Shown here: in pieces, positions 33,603 to 44,400 of the stretch
How positions within the stretch are numbered: the first letter of the stretch is position 1
Layout: each line of letters begins with the position of its first letter
Origin: SOIA01 sp964348015
GTDB lineage: Bacteria; Acidobacteriota; Aminicenantia; Aminicenantales; Aminicenantaceae
DNA: 52,633 bases
Direction of reading: 5' to 3'
Assembly: GCA_964348015.1 (NCBI GenBank)
Contig: CAYGBC010000011.1
Coordinates: forward strand, 1-52,633
Position numbers and translations under genes: made by a program
The notes under the pieces: generated by a model
The model's input: only the letters and a program-made list of their open reading frames with translations
Told to the model about the DNA's origin: nothing
Database searches by the model: none

Positions 33603-36600
33603 TTAGCTCGCTTTTTTCTCTTTCTTTTCTAGCTGAAGTGAATAGAGGCTTGTGATATTCGGCTCGGCCATGGTTGTTCCGTGGATATAATCGGCAACCT
33701 CCATGGTTTTGGTGTTGTGTGTGATGATGATGAACTGAGTCTGGTCCTTGATTTTTTTCATCAACTCGAGAAACCTTGTTAGATTCACATCGTCCAGGGC
33801 GGCATCCACTTCATCCAGCACACAGAACGGAGTGGGCTTGTAGCGGAACAGGGCGAAGAAAAAAGCCAGGCTCGTCAAGCTTTTTTCTCCTCCGGAGAGA
33901 AGGGAAAGCGTCTGCACTTTTTTCCCCGGAGGTTGAGCCTTGATCTCCACACCGCTTTCTAAAGGATGGCTCTCATCTGAAAGTTTGAGCTCGGCCGAAC
34001 CGCCGTTAAAGAGGATGGAGAAAACGTCCTGGAAATGCTGATTGACTTCTGTCAGAGCTTTCAGGAATTGAGACTTGCTTTCCTGGTCAATCTTCTTGAT
34101 CGCCTCTCGTGTTGTATCGATGGAATCTCGCAGGTCTTTTTTCTGCTGTATGAGGAAGTCATAGCGCTTTTTCTGAATTCCGTATTCCTCCTCGGCCATC
34201 AAGTTGACGGATTTGAACTTTTGAAGCTTTTCCTCAGATTCAGCAAGTTTCCCCTCGATTTCGGCATCCGGGATCTTCTGTTCCGGGATTTCTTTTTTGA
34301 CTTCCTGGAGGGTCTTTTTGAGGTCCTGCCAGCAGCTCTCCTCCAGGTTCGCCATATCCCTGTCTGTCTCGGCTTTGCTGATTTCCGATTTCATGCGCTC
34401 TTCTTTTTGAGTTTCGCTTTTTTCTCTCAGTTCTTCGACACTTTTTTCCAGGTCCTTCTGCTCTGCGGACAGCTTTTCAAGCAGGGATTCCTCTTGTGCG
34501 AGTTCTTTTTCTCGCTTTTCTCTATCTTTGTCGAGCTCTTTCGCTTGGCTTGATATGCGTTCAATTGTTTCTTTGATTTCGGCCTTATTCTTGTCACAGT
34601 TTTGGATCTCTGCCCGGAGAGAATTCTCTTTTGCGGCGAGGCTGGCCTCCCTCTCTGTCAGTATCTGAAACCGCTGCTTCAGGTTTTTGGTCTTTTCTTC
34701 CAGAAGATCAAGCCCTGCTTTCAGTTCAAAAAAATCTTTTCTTTTCTGTTCGTTCTTCTCCTGCTGCTGGACGATTTCCTCTTCCTGTTTCACCACTCTT
34801 TCCTTCAGCGCCCTTTCTTCCTCTCTGAATTTTTCGAGAGAAAGATTCTCTTTTTTTTGGGTCAACTCCTCTCTATCTCGACCCAAAGACTTGATTTCGT
34901 TATTCAGGATCTCGATGTTGGTTTTGATCTTCTCCGTCTCTGTCTGGTCATACTTTGTTTCCTTCTCGATTTCTTCGATCTTTCTTTCTTTCTGATCGAG
35001 AGTTGCGCGCTTTTTCTCAATCTCTTCTTCCAGCTTGTGTTTTGTCTTGTGATGCTCTTCAAGCTCCAGGCTCAACGGACTGATTTTTTTCTTCATCTGG
35101 CTGAGCCGCTGTTTTATTTTTTTGACCTCATGACCGAGAGTGAAGATTCCTTCTGTTTTCTGGCCCATTTTGAGGAGTCCGGAGGAAAGAAGCAGGTCTC
35201 CTTGAGGAGTAATGGTGTTGAGAGAGGGGTTGAGAAGCCAGAGCTGGATAGCGCTTTCCACGTCTTTAACGACCACCGCTTCTTGAAGGTGAATGCTGTC
35301 TTTGATTCGATGATCCATCTGGAGATAAGACTTGAGGAGCCCGAGCACTCGGGAATCTTCGAGGATTTTTGACGGCACGCCTGGTTTTTTACGAGGCGAA
35401 AGGAGGAGAAAATTTCCTCGCAATTTTTTTTGGGACAACAGCTTCATCAGCCCTTGAGCGTGAACGAGAGTGGCTTTAGCCTCGTCCTTCCAGAATACAT
35501 CGATCAGCGGGGCATGTTCGGAGCCTGTTTTGATCGCATCCGCTAATATCCCCAGGGCTCCAGGAATGTCTTCAGACGCATCCGCATCTCGTTCTTTTTT
35601 CTCCAGCTTTTCCAGAGCCTGGAGATGATGAGTATCTTCTTCTTTTTTAGCATTCAAATCGGAGATTGTGCGTTCAAGGTTTTCGATCGAGGAGAGAACA
35701 CCGTCCCGTTCCTTCTGCTGAGTGCTGACTCCCTTTTTCAGTTCAATCATAGAGTCTTTTGTCTGGAGGAGTTCTTTTCTTTTCAGTTCCAGCAGGCGCT
35801 TTTTCTCCTCGAGAACGGCTCGTTCGTTCGTGAGCTTTTCTGTAAGCTTTATCTCCTGACGAGAGAGAAGTTCGATCTCTTTTTCGAATCGGACGCTCTC
35901 GTTCTGGCATTCCGTATGCTCTGAGAGTTTCTGGAAGTATTCAGTCCTCAAATCTTCCAGGGAGCTTCCCCGCTCCTCCATTTTTTTCTGAATGGCCTGA
36001 TTCTCTTTTTCGGCTTTTTTCAACGCAGCCTGTTTAGCTGAATGCTCCGCGTTTGTATTCTGGATGTTCTTTTCGACTTCTGCTTTTGTCCGGGCGACCT
36101 GAAGCTTTTCTTGTTTGACCTCTTCCAGGTCAGCAGTCGCTCTTTTTTTCTGTGCCCGGACAAACTCGATTCTTTTGGCTTCCTTATCCTTATCCGTCTC
36201 CAACCCGGAGATCTGCGACCTGAGTGTGTACAGGTTTCTCTGCTTATCTTTGATGGATTTCTCCAGGTCCCAGACCTCCTTCCTTTTGGCGCCCAGGTTC
36301 TTTTCTTCAGCCTTCAATAAAGAAGCGGCCTCTTTTTCCTGGTTCTGGTTTTGTTCATACTGTTGAGTGATTTCCTGAATTCTTTCCTCGATACGAAAGA
36401 TTTTTTTACGGTAATGGAGAGAGGTGAGCTTCCGGATCTTTTCCCTCAATTTTCTGTATTTGATCGCGGCATTCGCCTGTCTTTGCAGTGAGTTTTTTGC
36501 TCGAGACACCTCGGAAATGATGTCTTCCAGCCGGGTCAGGTTTTGCTCGCTGATTTCCAGTTTATTCTGCGCTTGTCTTTTTCGGGTTTTGTAAAATGCC

Positions 36601-37079
36601 GTTCCAGCCGCTTCTTCCAGAAGCAGTCTTTTCTCCACTGGCTTGGAAGTGAGAAAGAGCCCGATCTGCCCCTGCTCGATAACGAAATATTCTTTTTCTG
36701 CGATGGATCGGCTCCAGAGCGCATCCTGTATGTCTTTCAGCCTGGTCAGTTTTCCGTTCATCCTGTACTCACTCTCGCCTGAGCGGAAAACGCGGTGATT
36801 GATAACCAGTTTTTCGGTTTCATCCGCCAGGGAAAGGGCCGCATCCGCCATCCCCAACGCCGGTCTTTTTGTGTTTCCGTTGAAGATGATGTCTTCGCTT
36901 CTCTCTCCTTTCAGGGACTTGGACCTCTGCCCGCCAAGAACCCACAAGAGGGCATCCACAATGTTGCTTTTTCCAGTCCCGTTCGGACCGACAATCGCGG
37001 TAATGCCGGAGTGGAAGATGATCTTTGTTTTTTCGGGGAAGGATTTGAAGCCCTGGAGTTCTATCTTTTTGATGAGCAT
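33603..37079 (-). CDS. smc: Chromosome segregation ATPase SMC
   Basis: A 1158-residue SMC of full length. The N-terminal head has Walker A GPNGTGKSNIVDALLWVLG, with the typical line GFKSFPEKTKI before it. Two long coiled coils, rich in Glu, Lys and Gln, surround a hinge at about residues 500-660 (PGALGILADAIKTG ... NTITPQGDLLLSSGLL). The C-terminal head has the ABC signature LSGGEKSLTSLAF and Walker B CVLDEVDAALDD. It organises and separates chromosomes in the cytoplasm, normally with ScpA and ScpB, which are not in the window. The promoter is at 37149-37176. Confidence 0.98.
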   Translation of the reverse strand: MLIKKIELQGFKSFPEKTKIIFHSGITAIVGPNGTGKSNIVDALLWVLGGQRSKSLKGERSEDIIFNGNTKRPALGMADAALSLADETEKLVINHRVFRSGESEYRMNGKLTRLKDIQDALWSRSIAEKEYFVIEQGQIGLFLTSKPVEKRLLLEEAAGTAFYKTRKRQAQNKLEISEQNLTRLEDIISEVSRAKNSLQRQANAAIKYRKLREKIRKLTSLHYRKKIFRIEERIQEITQQYEQNQNQEKEAASLLKAEEKNLGAKRKEVWDLEKSIKDKQRNLYTLRSQISGLETDKDKEAKRIEFVRAQKKRATADLEEVKQEKLQVARTKAEVEKNIQNTNAEHSAKQAALKKAEKENQAIQKKMEERGSSLEDLRTEYFQKLSEHTECQNESVRFEKEIELLSRQEIKLTEKLTNERAVLEEKKRLLELKRKELLQTKDSMIELKKGVSTQQKERDGVLSSIENLERTISDLNAKKEEDTHHLQALEKLEKKERDADASEDIPGALGILADAIKTGSEHAPLIDVFWKDEAKATLVHAQGLMKLLSQKKLRGNFLLLSPRKKPGVPSKILEDSRVLGLLKSYLQMDHRIKDSIHLQEAVVVKDVESAIQLWLLNPSLNTITPQGDLLLSSGLLKMGQKTEGIFTLGHEVKKIKQRLSQMKKKISPLSLELEEHHKTKHKLEEEIEKKRATLDQKERKIEEIEKETKYDQTETEKIKTNIEILNNEIKSLGRDREELTQKKENLSLEKFREEERALKERVVKQEEEIVQQQEKNEQKRKDFFELKAGLDLLEEKTKNLKQRFQILTEREASLAAKENSLRAEIQNCDKNKAEIKETIERISSQAKELDKDREKREKELAQEESLLEKLSAEQKDLEKSVEELREKSETQKEERMKSEISKAETDRDMANLEESCWQDLKKTLQEVKKEIPEQKIPDAEIEGKLAESEEKLQKFKSVNLMAEEEYGIQKKRYDFLIQQKKDLRDSIDTTREAIKKIDQESKSQFLKALTEVNQHFQDVFSILFNGGSAELKLSDESHPLESGVEIKAQPPGKKVQTLSLLSGGEKSLTSLAFFFALFRYKPTPFCVLDEVDAALDDVNLTRFLELMKKIKDQTQFIIITHNTKTMEVADYIHGTTMAEPNITSLYSLQLEKKEKKAS

Positions 37080-37148
37080 GTTCTCAACTGCAATTTTCCT
37101 TGAATCTCAGAAATGATTTTCTGGGTTGTATCTGCTCAAGGAATAGCT

Positions 37149-37176
37149 ATTTTACCCGATTTAAAGGGATTGTCAA
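37149..37176 (-). promoter_or_regulatory. Sigma70-type promoter for smc
   Basis: On the minus strand, a perfect TTGACA (37176-37171) and TAAAAT (37154-37149) with a 16-bp spacer, about 70 bp upstream of the smc start. Confidence 0.58.
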
Positions 37177-37210
37177 AGAATAAGTGAGTTTATAGGAGGA
37201 TGCGGCTTCT

Positions 37211-38074
37211 TTAAGCTGTTTCTAAGGAATTGTAGATCAGTTCTTGAAGATTTTTCACAAACTCCACCTTTTCAGGTTTAGTCGGATTGACTTTCTCGAA
37301 CGTCAATGCCGGGAGGAACTCCACGATCAAATGTGGCTTTTTGTAGTTTTTGTTCCTAAGGAAGTGCAGGAGCCGTTTTATCGCCTTGTATATGAAAATT
37401 CTGTGAGCGACATACTGCCAGTATGTTCTTTTTGTGATCATCGGGGCCTCTTTCACAACGCTCGGAATGATCTTAACGACCTTGCCGCGCTGATAAAGGT
37501 TGCTCGCTAAAGTGGGAACGATCGTCTGGTATATGGGATTTTCAACTGTCGTGTGGGTGCGTCCTCCGCTGGGTGCAATGGCAAGGGGCATATCGTTTTC
37601 AAGGCTTCGGATGCACTCCAGATAGGCCTCTTTATTGGTTTTCCGCTTCCGGAGTCTATCCTCCTCTGAAATGGGCTCAAATAAGTCCACATGTATGACA
37701 TTCAGCTTTTTTGCCTGGGCGATCACGTAATTCGTCAAAATTTGAACGACCATCCTGTACCACGGTTTGATCCACAATCTTTTGTGTGCCTTTTTTTGAA
37801 ATCTGGGCGGGAAGACGGCGTCCTCCACTTCTCTGGAGAGTTTGGGATAGTACTCCCGGCTGGCGATCACGGTTTCGGCCAGAAACCGGATATTCGGCTT
37901 TTTCGGAGCCGCCAGCCCCAGATAAAACGGCTCCCCGCGGCGTGTGATGTGATTGTAGACATAGATTATCGGTCCATTGTGCGGGATGTTTTCTAGACCG
38001 ACGACTTTGGGCTTGGGACAGATAGGGATTGTTCGCGCCAAGGTTCTCAAGTGCTTGTATGAGAAGGCGATCAT
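37211..38074 (-). CDS. PlsC/GPAT-like phospholipid acyltransferase, divergent
   Basis: A 287-residue protein of the glycerolipid acyltransferase fold. The expected catalytic block I (NHxxxxD) reads NHITRRGEPF, and block III, normally (F/V)xEGTRS, reads APSGGRTHTT. The 'APSGGR' form resembles plant-type glycerol-3-phosphate acyltransferases more than typical PlsC. Other lines are LAETVIASREYY and KIIPSVVKEAPM. There is no clear membrane helix; it is probably peripheral. The likely reaction is acyl transfer to a glycerophosphate or related acceptor. GGGAAAGAAGAG precedes the ATG. On the minus strand a perfect TATAAT occurs at 38107-38102, with a poor -35. Confidence 0.75.
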   Translation of the reverse strand: MIAFSYKHLRTLARTIPICPKPKVVGLENIPHNGPIIYVYNHITRRGEPFYLGLAAPKKPNIRFLAETVIASREYYPKLSREVEDAVFPPRFQKKAHKRLWIKPWYRMVVQILTNYVIAQAKKLNVIHVDLFEPISEEDRLRKRKTNKEAYLECIRSLENDMPLAIAPSGGRTHTTVENPIYQTIVPTLASNLYQRGKVVKIIPSVVKEAPMITKRTYWQYVAHRIFIYKAIKRLLHFLRNKNYKKPHLIVEFLPALTFEKVNPTKPEKVEFVKNLQELIYNSLETA

Positions 38075-38263
38075 CTCTTCTTTCCCGGCATCCCTTTGCC
38101 TATTATAACTCTTTTAGGAAAAATGAGAACTATAAGTTTTCAAGATGTTGGCAGATCCAGGCATTTCAAATCCATCTTGAATGTTCTTTTCGTTCTTGCG
38201 TGAACATTCGTAATCTCAATGTATACTCGTAGACAAATCAAATCAAGTTTTGTTTGTGTTTAT

Positions 38264-38373
38264 GGGAACGTCCCCTAAAACTAATATTTTTATCTGCAAT
38301 AGTATTATTAGCGTGCGGCTGGCAGGAATAAAAAGTACGTTAAGCTGAGGTGGCACCTTGGGGAACGTCCCCT
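38264..38373. repeat. Direct repeat GGGAACGTCCCCT bounding a 110-bp segment
   Basis: The 13-bp word GGGAACGTCCCCT occurs at 38264-38276 and 38361-38373. The second copy overlaps the stop codon of the RND gene. The core is near-palindromic (GGGAACGTCCC). A related word on the other strand, GGGGACGTTTG, is at 29370-29380 next to the deacetylase stop. The enclosed segment encodes nothing visible. Confidence 0.7.
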
Positions 38374-41300
38374 ATAGATTATTGGAGTTCTTGAAGCCCA
38401 AAAAGGCCTTGATCCGGGTGGCGGCAGAGTCCGATATGGAATAAAACGTGGGCAGGAAAAGCAGAGTGAAAAAGGTCGAGGTGGACAGCCCTCCGATGAT
38501 GGCCACGGAAATGGGCGCCCACATCTGCGCTCTCCGACCGACGGCCTCGAAGAACTGAGGAAGCAGGAACGGAAGAGCCAGCGGCAGAACTCCGAAGATG
38601 GTTGTGATGGCGGTCATGATGATCGGCCGCATCCGGTCCTTCCCTCCCTGGATGATGGACTCGTTCTTTCCCATGCCGGATTTGCGCAGCGTCCGGATGT
38701 GGTCGATCAGGATGATCCCGTTATTGACCACGATCCCGAACAAAACCAACAGACCCAGGTAGGACGTGGTGTTCAGTGTGATGCCCGTTATTGTGAATAT
38801 CATGGCTACACCGAATATCGCCAAGGGGACTGTCATCACGATCGTGAAGGGAGTCACGAATGATTCGAAAAGCGAGGCCATGATGATGTAGATGAAGACC
38901 AGGGCGAGAACGATCGCCAGAGTGGATTCCCCCTGGGATTCCCGAAAACGCCTCCATCCGGAGCCCAGGCTCCACGTGTATCCGTCCGGGAGTGTGACGG
39001 TGTTCATCACCTGACGAACATCGTTGGAAATGGCCCTCATTCCTTCCCGTTTAGTATTGATTCGGATGTTCAATTTTGATTTTTTATTCTCTTTGCGGAT
39101 AGAAGTCGATCCCATCCGGTAGGAGATATCTGTTATTGCGGAGATCGGAATCCGTTTCGATTGGGTGGGAAGGCTGATGTTTCGAAGGTCTTCTTCGCTG
39201 AATCCCTCGTCTCCCTGGATTTTGAGGATGATATCGATTTCGCGGTTTTCGGTCTTGAACTTACCGATGGGCCGGTCGGAGAGAGACGAAGAAATTGTCC
39301 GTGCCACCATTTGACTGCTCACGCCCGAACTTTCCGCCTTCTCGCGGTCCACCTGGACCATGATCTGTGTGTCTCCGCCTTCCAGGTCACTGGTGATGTC
39401 CTCCACATTCGGGACTGCGCGGAGTTTTTCGATGACCATCGGAGCCAGCTCGGTCAATTTGGTGTAGTCCAATCCGATGAGTTCCACTGAGATTCCGCTG
39501 AAGTGCCCGCCACGGCCCCATCGCTGCCCGTATTCGTAGGTGATACCGGGCTTAACTGGCAGGAGCTCTTTGAGCCTCTCTTTGATCTCGGTCACTGATG
39601 GGCCTTCGTCTTTCAAATTCAGCTCAAGAGAACCGCGGTAGCGTCCCTGCCGCATGCGTCTTACACCAAATTCAGTGTTTATATATTCGATCGCCAGCTC
39701 TTCTTTATTAGAAAAAAGAATGTCCTCATAACGCAGGAAGAGGGCTTTCATCTCATCCAGGGTGAAACTGCGCGGCATATAGACCGAGATATCGATCTCC
39801 CGCTCGTCGCTGCGGGGCATATATTCCTGTTCGATGTTTTTCAGAACCTGGAATGAGATGAAGAAAATGCCTGCGGCCAATCCGACCATGAGAAGCTTTG
39901 TTTTCCAGTTCTTTATAGTGAAGCTGAGAACGCGTTCATAAAAGGAGGTCAGCTTGACCAGCCAACGGGCTTTTTCCCTGGTTTTACCTGCAAGAATACG
40001 GCTCCCGGCCAGCGGAATGAACGAGAGGGAAACGATCAAGGAGGCGATCATGGCCAGAGATATGGTCATCGCAAAGTCCTTCATGAAGCGGCCGAACCCG
40101 GATTGAGACACGAAGCTCAACGAGATGAATACGACCAAAGTCGAGAGGGTGGATGCGGTGACAGCCAGAACAACGTCGCCGGCTCCTTTCAGGGAAGCTT
40201 CCATCGGGGAATACCCTTTTTCCTGCCGCAGCCGGAAGATGTTCTCCAGCACCACAACGCTGTTATCCACCAGCATTCCCACGGCCATCATCAGTCCGCT
40301 CAGGGAGATGATATTGATCGTGATGTCCGCGTGAAGGACGGCCCGGTAAAGATACATGAAGCTGAAAGTAAACACCATGGCCATCGGAATGGCGATGGTG
40401 ATGATGATGGTGCTCCGGAATTTTCTCAGGAAAAAGAGCAGGACAATGACTGCGAGCAGGCCGCCGATAATTCCGGAAAGAGTGAGGTCCTTGAGGCTTC
40501 TGAGGATATCCTCGGATTGGTCTCTGTAGAAAATGGTGGTCAGATTCTGGAGCTCGGGTTCAGTTTCCTTGATCCGGGCCATGGTTGCCTTAACTTTGTT
40601 GCAGACATCGACGATGTTGGCGTTAGAAGCCCGGTATATCTGAAAGCGGACAGTTTCATTTCCGTCCAGGCGGTTGAACTCCTCCTTTAGAGGATAATCG
40701 TAAGTCACGCGGGCCACATCCGCAATGGTCAGTCCCTTGTCGCTGACAGGGAGGTTTTTCACGTCTTCCAGGATCTTGAGTTCTCCTGGAATACGGGTCA
40801 CATAGCGCATGGGGCCTTCTTCCACGTACCCGGCTGAGATATTGATGTTGTTGTTCCGGATGGTGTCGATCAGGTCAGCGATGCGGATAGAAGAGGAATA
40901 AAAGACCTCGGGTTTGAGGTAGATGGTCAGAACCTTGTTCCGGATGCCGCGGATGTCCACGTTGGCCACACCCTCTATCCGTTCCAGCTGCTGAGTGATA
41001 TAGTTTTCTGACCAGTAGTACAGGTTTTCCAGGTCTCCGGGGAGGGATAAGCTGAAATTGATCACAGGCCGGTCGTTGAACGAGAAGCGGCGAATTCGGA
41101 TATTCTCCACGTCGTCAGGAAGCTCGTTGCGGACGAGGTCGATTTTGTCGCGAATTTCCATGGTGGCCAGGTCCATGTTGGTTCCAGTTTTAAACTGCAT
41201 GTGAATGTTAGAAGAAGATGAGGAAGAGGTGGAGCTGAGATTTTCGAGATTGTTGATCGTGGCCAACCGGTCTTCCAGCGGCCGGGTGATGGTGCGTTCC

Positions 41301-41476
41301 ACCTCTTCTGGAGAAGAGGACGGATAGGAGATCTGCACCATGAGTCCGGGGAAAGATATGTCGGGCATCATCTCCAGGGGTAGCTTGAGGATCGATATGA
41401 CCCCGATAGTGATGAAAATCAGCATGGCCACGATGATGGTCACAGGTTTTCGGATGGCAAATTGAGGTAAATTCAT
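38372..41476 (-). CDS. RND efflux transporter, second pump subunit
   Basis: A 1034-residue RND permease with 12 helices and two large periplasmic loops. Family motifs are present: LPLEMMPDISFPGLMVQISY, SPEEVERTITRPLE, and in helix 4 GMLVDNSVVVLENIF. In helix 10, GIVVNNGIILIDHI replaces the Lys of AcrB with Asn, as is common in this subfamily. The gene starts exactly where the first pump subunit's stop region ends (1-bp contact at 41476), so the two are one operon. Such pumps use the proton gradient to export drugs, lipids or other amphiphiles. Confidence 0.95.
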   Translation of the reverse strand: MNLPQFAIRKPVTIIVAMLIFITIGVISILKLPLEMMPDISFPGLMVQISYPSSSPEEVERTITRPLEDRLATINNLENLSSTSSSSSSNIHMQFKTGTNMDLATMEIRDKIDLVRNELPDDVENIRIRRFSFNDRPVINFSLSLPGDLENLYYWSENYITQQLERIEGVANVDIRGIRNKVLTIYLKPEVFYSSSIRIADLIDTIRNNNINISAGYVEEGPMRYVTRIPGELKILEDVKNLPVSDKGLTIADVARVTYDYPLKEEFNRLDGNETVRFQIYRASNANIVDVCNKVKATMARIKETEPELQNLTTIFYRDQSEDILRSLKDLTLSGIIGGLLAVIVLLFFLRKFRSTIIITIAIPMAMVFTFSFMYLYRAVLHADITINIISLSGLMMAVGMLVDNSVVVLENIFRLRQEKGYSPMEASLKGAGDVVLAVTASTLSTLVVFISLSFVSQSGFGRFMKDFAMTISLAMIASLIVSLSFIPLAGSRILAGKTREKARWLVKLTSFYERVLSFTIKNWKTKLLMVGLAAGIFFISFQVLKNIEQEYMPRSDEREIDISVYMPRSFTLDEMKALFLRYEDILFSNKEELAIEYINTEFGVRRMRQGRYRGSLELNLKDEGPSVTEIKERLKELLPVKPGITYEYGQRWGRGGHFSGISVELIGLDYTKLTELAPMVIEKLRAVPNVEDITSDLEGGDTQIMVQVDREKAESSGVSSQMVARTISSSLSDRPIGKFKTENREIDIILKIQGDEGFSEEDLRNISLPTQSKRIPISAITDISYRMGSTSIRKENKKSKLNIRINTKREGMRAISNDVRQVMNTVTLPDGYTWSLGSGWRRFRESQGESTLAIVLALVFIYIIMASLFESFVTPFTIVMTVPLAIFGVAMIFTITGITLNTTSYLGLLVLFGIVVNNGIILIDHIRTLRKSGMGKNESIIQGGKDRMRPIIMTAITTIFGVLPLALPFLLPQFFEAVGRRAQMWAPISVAIIGGLSTSTFFTLLFLPTFYSISDSAATRIKAFLGFKNSNNL

Positions 41477-44400
41477 TATTTACTCGGTTTCACTTTTTCA
41501 GGGGATAAGCTCATTTTGGCGCTTTTCAGAAAGCGCAGCAAACGGCTTTCCTTTTCTTCGGATGTTGCGGTGTCCCGCACCACTGTATTGTAGACCAGAG
41601 GGATAAAAACCAGAGTCAGGAAGGTTCCGAAGATCAAACCTCCGATCAACGTCAGTGCCAGAGGGATGCGAATCTCGAATCCTTCATTGAAATCCAGTGC
41701 CATCGGCGTAAGCCCCAGAACTGTCGTGATTGTTGTCATCAGGATCGGCCGCCATCTCACCTGGGCAGCGGTTTTAATCGCTTCTATTTTTTTCAGTCCT
41801 TGGTTCTGCAACCTCCCGATGTAATCCACCAGCACAATGGCATTGTTCACGATGATGCCTGAGAGAATGATCAGGCCGATCAGCACGATCACGTTGATGG
41901 ATATGCCGAACACAAGACCGACGATCACCACCCCGATAATGCCGAGCGGGATGGTGAACATGATGATAAACGGTTTTTTAAAGGATTCAAACTGGGAGGC
42001 CATGACCAGGTACACCAGAAACACAGCCAGAAAAATGGCGAAGATCATCGAAGAAAAGGCCACATCCTGCTCCATGCTCTGTCCCGCCAGGTAGATCGAG
42101 CACTCGGGGCCGCACTCTATAGTTGCGGCTGCGGCCCTGACTTTTTCTTTGGCTTCGTCCAGGGAGATTCCTGAGATGTTCCCGGTGATGACCGCGGATT
42201 TTTGCTGAAGTATGCGGCGAACTTCGGCGGGCCCTTCTTGGACGCGGATCTCGGCCAGTGCCTTCAACGGCACCATCACGCCCAGACCATTGCGGATGTT
42301 GATCCGGCTGATCTTGTCCACCCGGTCCCGAGAATCCTCCGAGAGGCGGACTCGAATATCAACTTCCCGGTCACTTTCGATGAACCGCGTGGCGACTTCT
42401 CCCTCGATCTTGTTTCTGATCTGAGATCCCACAGAGTTGATAGTCATGTCCTGAGAAGCCAGGACGGCGCGATTAAAAATGATCTGGATTTCGGGATAGC
42501 CTTCTTCCATGCTGGACTTCAAGTCGATGATTCCGTCCACTCCCCTGATTTTCTCCAGGAGTTCGTCGGAGACCTGCTTGATCTGATCCAGGTCGTTGCT
42601 CGACACCACGACTTCCAGCGGAGCTTTAAAGGAAAAAAGGCGGGGCTTGTACACTTTGACTTTGGTGGTCGGGAACTTTTCCAGGTCAGCCCGCACCCGG
42701 TCCATGATCCGGTCTTCCCGTTTTCCCAAGATGCCCGGTTTCAGGCGAATGACAAATTCAGAGAGGTTCTCTCTCTCTTCTTGAAAAGATATTCCTCCGC
42801 GGGATCCTTTCCCGATCAGCTCGTAGATGCTCTCTATTTCATCAAATTTTTTGAGAGACTCGGATATATCCGTGACGATGGCCTTGTTCTCTGCGAGGGA
42901 GGTTCCGGGCTTGAATTCGACATTGATCAGAAATTCTCCCTGGGAAATAACCGGGATCAGCTCCTTGCCCATGAAACGGGTCATAAAGACTGAGAGGGCG
43001 AAGAGCGCGAGGACACTGACAATAATGAGTTTTCTCCGTCTAAAAGTCGTGTCCTGTGTTTTTTTATAAGCGGTAAAGACCTGGTTGTACAGCTTATCCA
43101 AAGGCTTGAACAGAATTTTAAGAACTCTGGTCAGCCACTCTTTTGTGTTTTCACGACGCATGATCGAATTGAGCATCGGGACGAGAGTGAGCGATACGAC
43201 CAGGGATGCGAGCAGAGAATAGGTCACGGTCAGAGCCATGTCCTTGAAGAGCTGGCCGGCAATGCCTTCCACGAACACGATCGGGAAAAACACGGCCACT
43301 GTGGTGAATGTGGAGGCGGTCACAGCTCCGGCCACCTCGGACGTTCCTTTAAAGGCGGCATTATAGAGTCCCTCACCTTTTTCCCGGTAACGCTGGATAG
43401 ACTCCAGCACCACGATAGAGTTGTCCACCAGCATTCCAATTCCGAGTGCCAATCCGCCAAGGGAGATGATATTCAAGGAGATGTTGGAGGAATACATCAA
43501 GAAGAAGGTGATGATGACGGATATCGGAATAGCCGCTCCGATGATCAGAGTGCTTCGAAAATTTTTCAAAAAATAGAGAAGAACCAGTACGGCCAGTATT
43601 CCCCCGAAGATAGCGGTCTGTCTGACCTCATGGATTGTGTTTTTAATAAATTTGGATTGGTTGGTGATAACCAGATAATCCATATTCCTCGGTTTCAGAA
43701 TGTTATTCCGGACCATTTCCAGCCTTTCGGTGACCGCATTGGCCACCGAGACTGTGTTGGCATCCGCCGCCCGGTAGATGGCCGCTTCAATGCATTCCTG
43801 GCCGTTGATGCGTGAGATGACTTTGCGTTCTTTGTAGCCGCGGAAGACTTCCGCCACGCTGCCGAGCGTGATCTGGACATCGCCCCGTTTTTCGATGATG
43901 ATGTCTTTGATCTCTTCGACGGTCTTGAACTGGTTGACTGTCCGGACCAGAAACTGGCTGTCCTTTTGTTTGAGAATCCCTGCAGAGAGATTGACGTTTT
44001 CCTGTGCCAGGCGGTTGGCGACTGTGGTTATGGGGATGTTGAGAAGGCTGAGTTTTTGCTCGTCGATGTCGATGTGGATTTCATCCTCCAGACCACCAGA
44101 GATGGAACAGGCGGCCACACCCTCGATGCTCTCGAGTGATTGTTTGACCTCTCTCTCCGCGATGTAGCGAATATATCCCAGGTCAGGGTCTCCAGTCAGA
44201 CCCAGCTTCATGATGGGTTCCTGGTTGGGATCGTACCGGAGTATGACCGGTTTGGTGGCTCCAACCGGGAGACGGAGGAGATCCAGTTTTTCTCTGAGTT
44301 TCAAGGTGGCAAAATCCATGTTGGTGTGCCAGGCGAACTCGACTGTCACCTCGGAGAGTTCAGCGCGAGAGACCGAGGAGATGCGGACGACATTGTCTAC

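Noticed and set aside
34602..35372. Phe/Leu-rich ORFs opposite smc that look like membrane proteins
   Set aside because: They are the reverse complement of Lys/Glu-rich coiled-coil codons (AAG/GAG read as CTT/CTC), a common artefact.
38372..41476. Loss of proton-relay residues in the RND pumps
   Set aside because: The Asn for Lys and single-Asp patterns in helices 4 and 10 are widespread in this RND subfamily, so they do not indicate inactivation.
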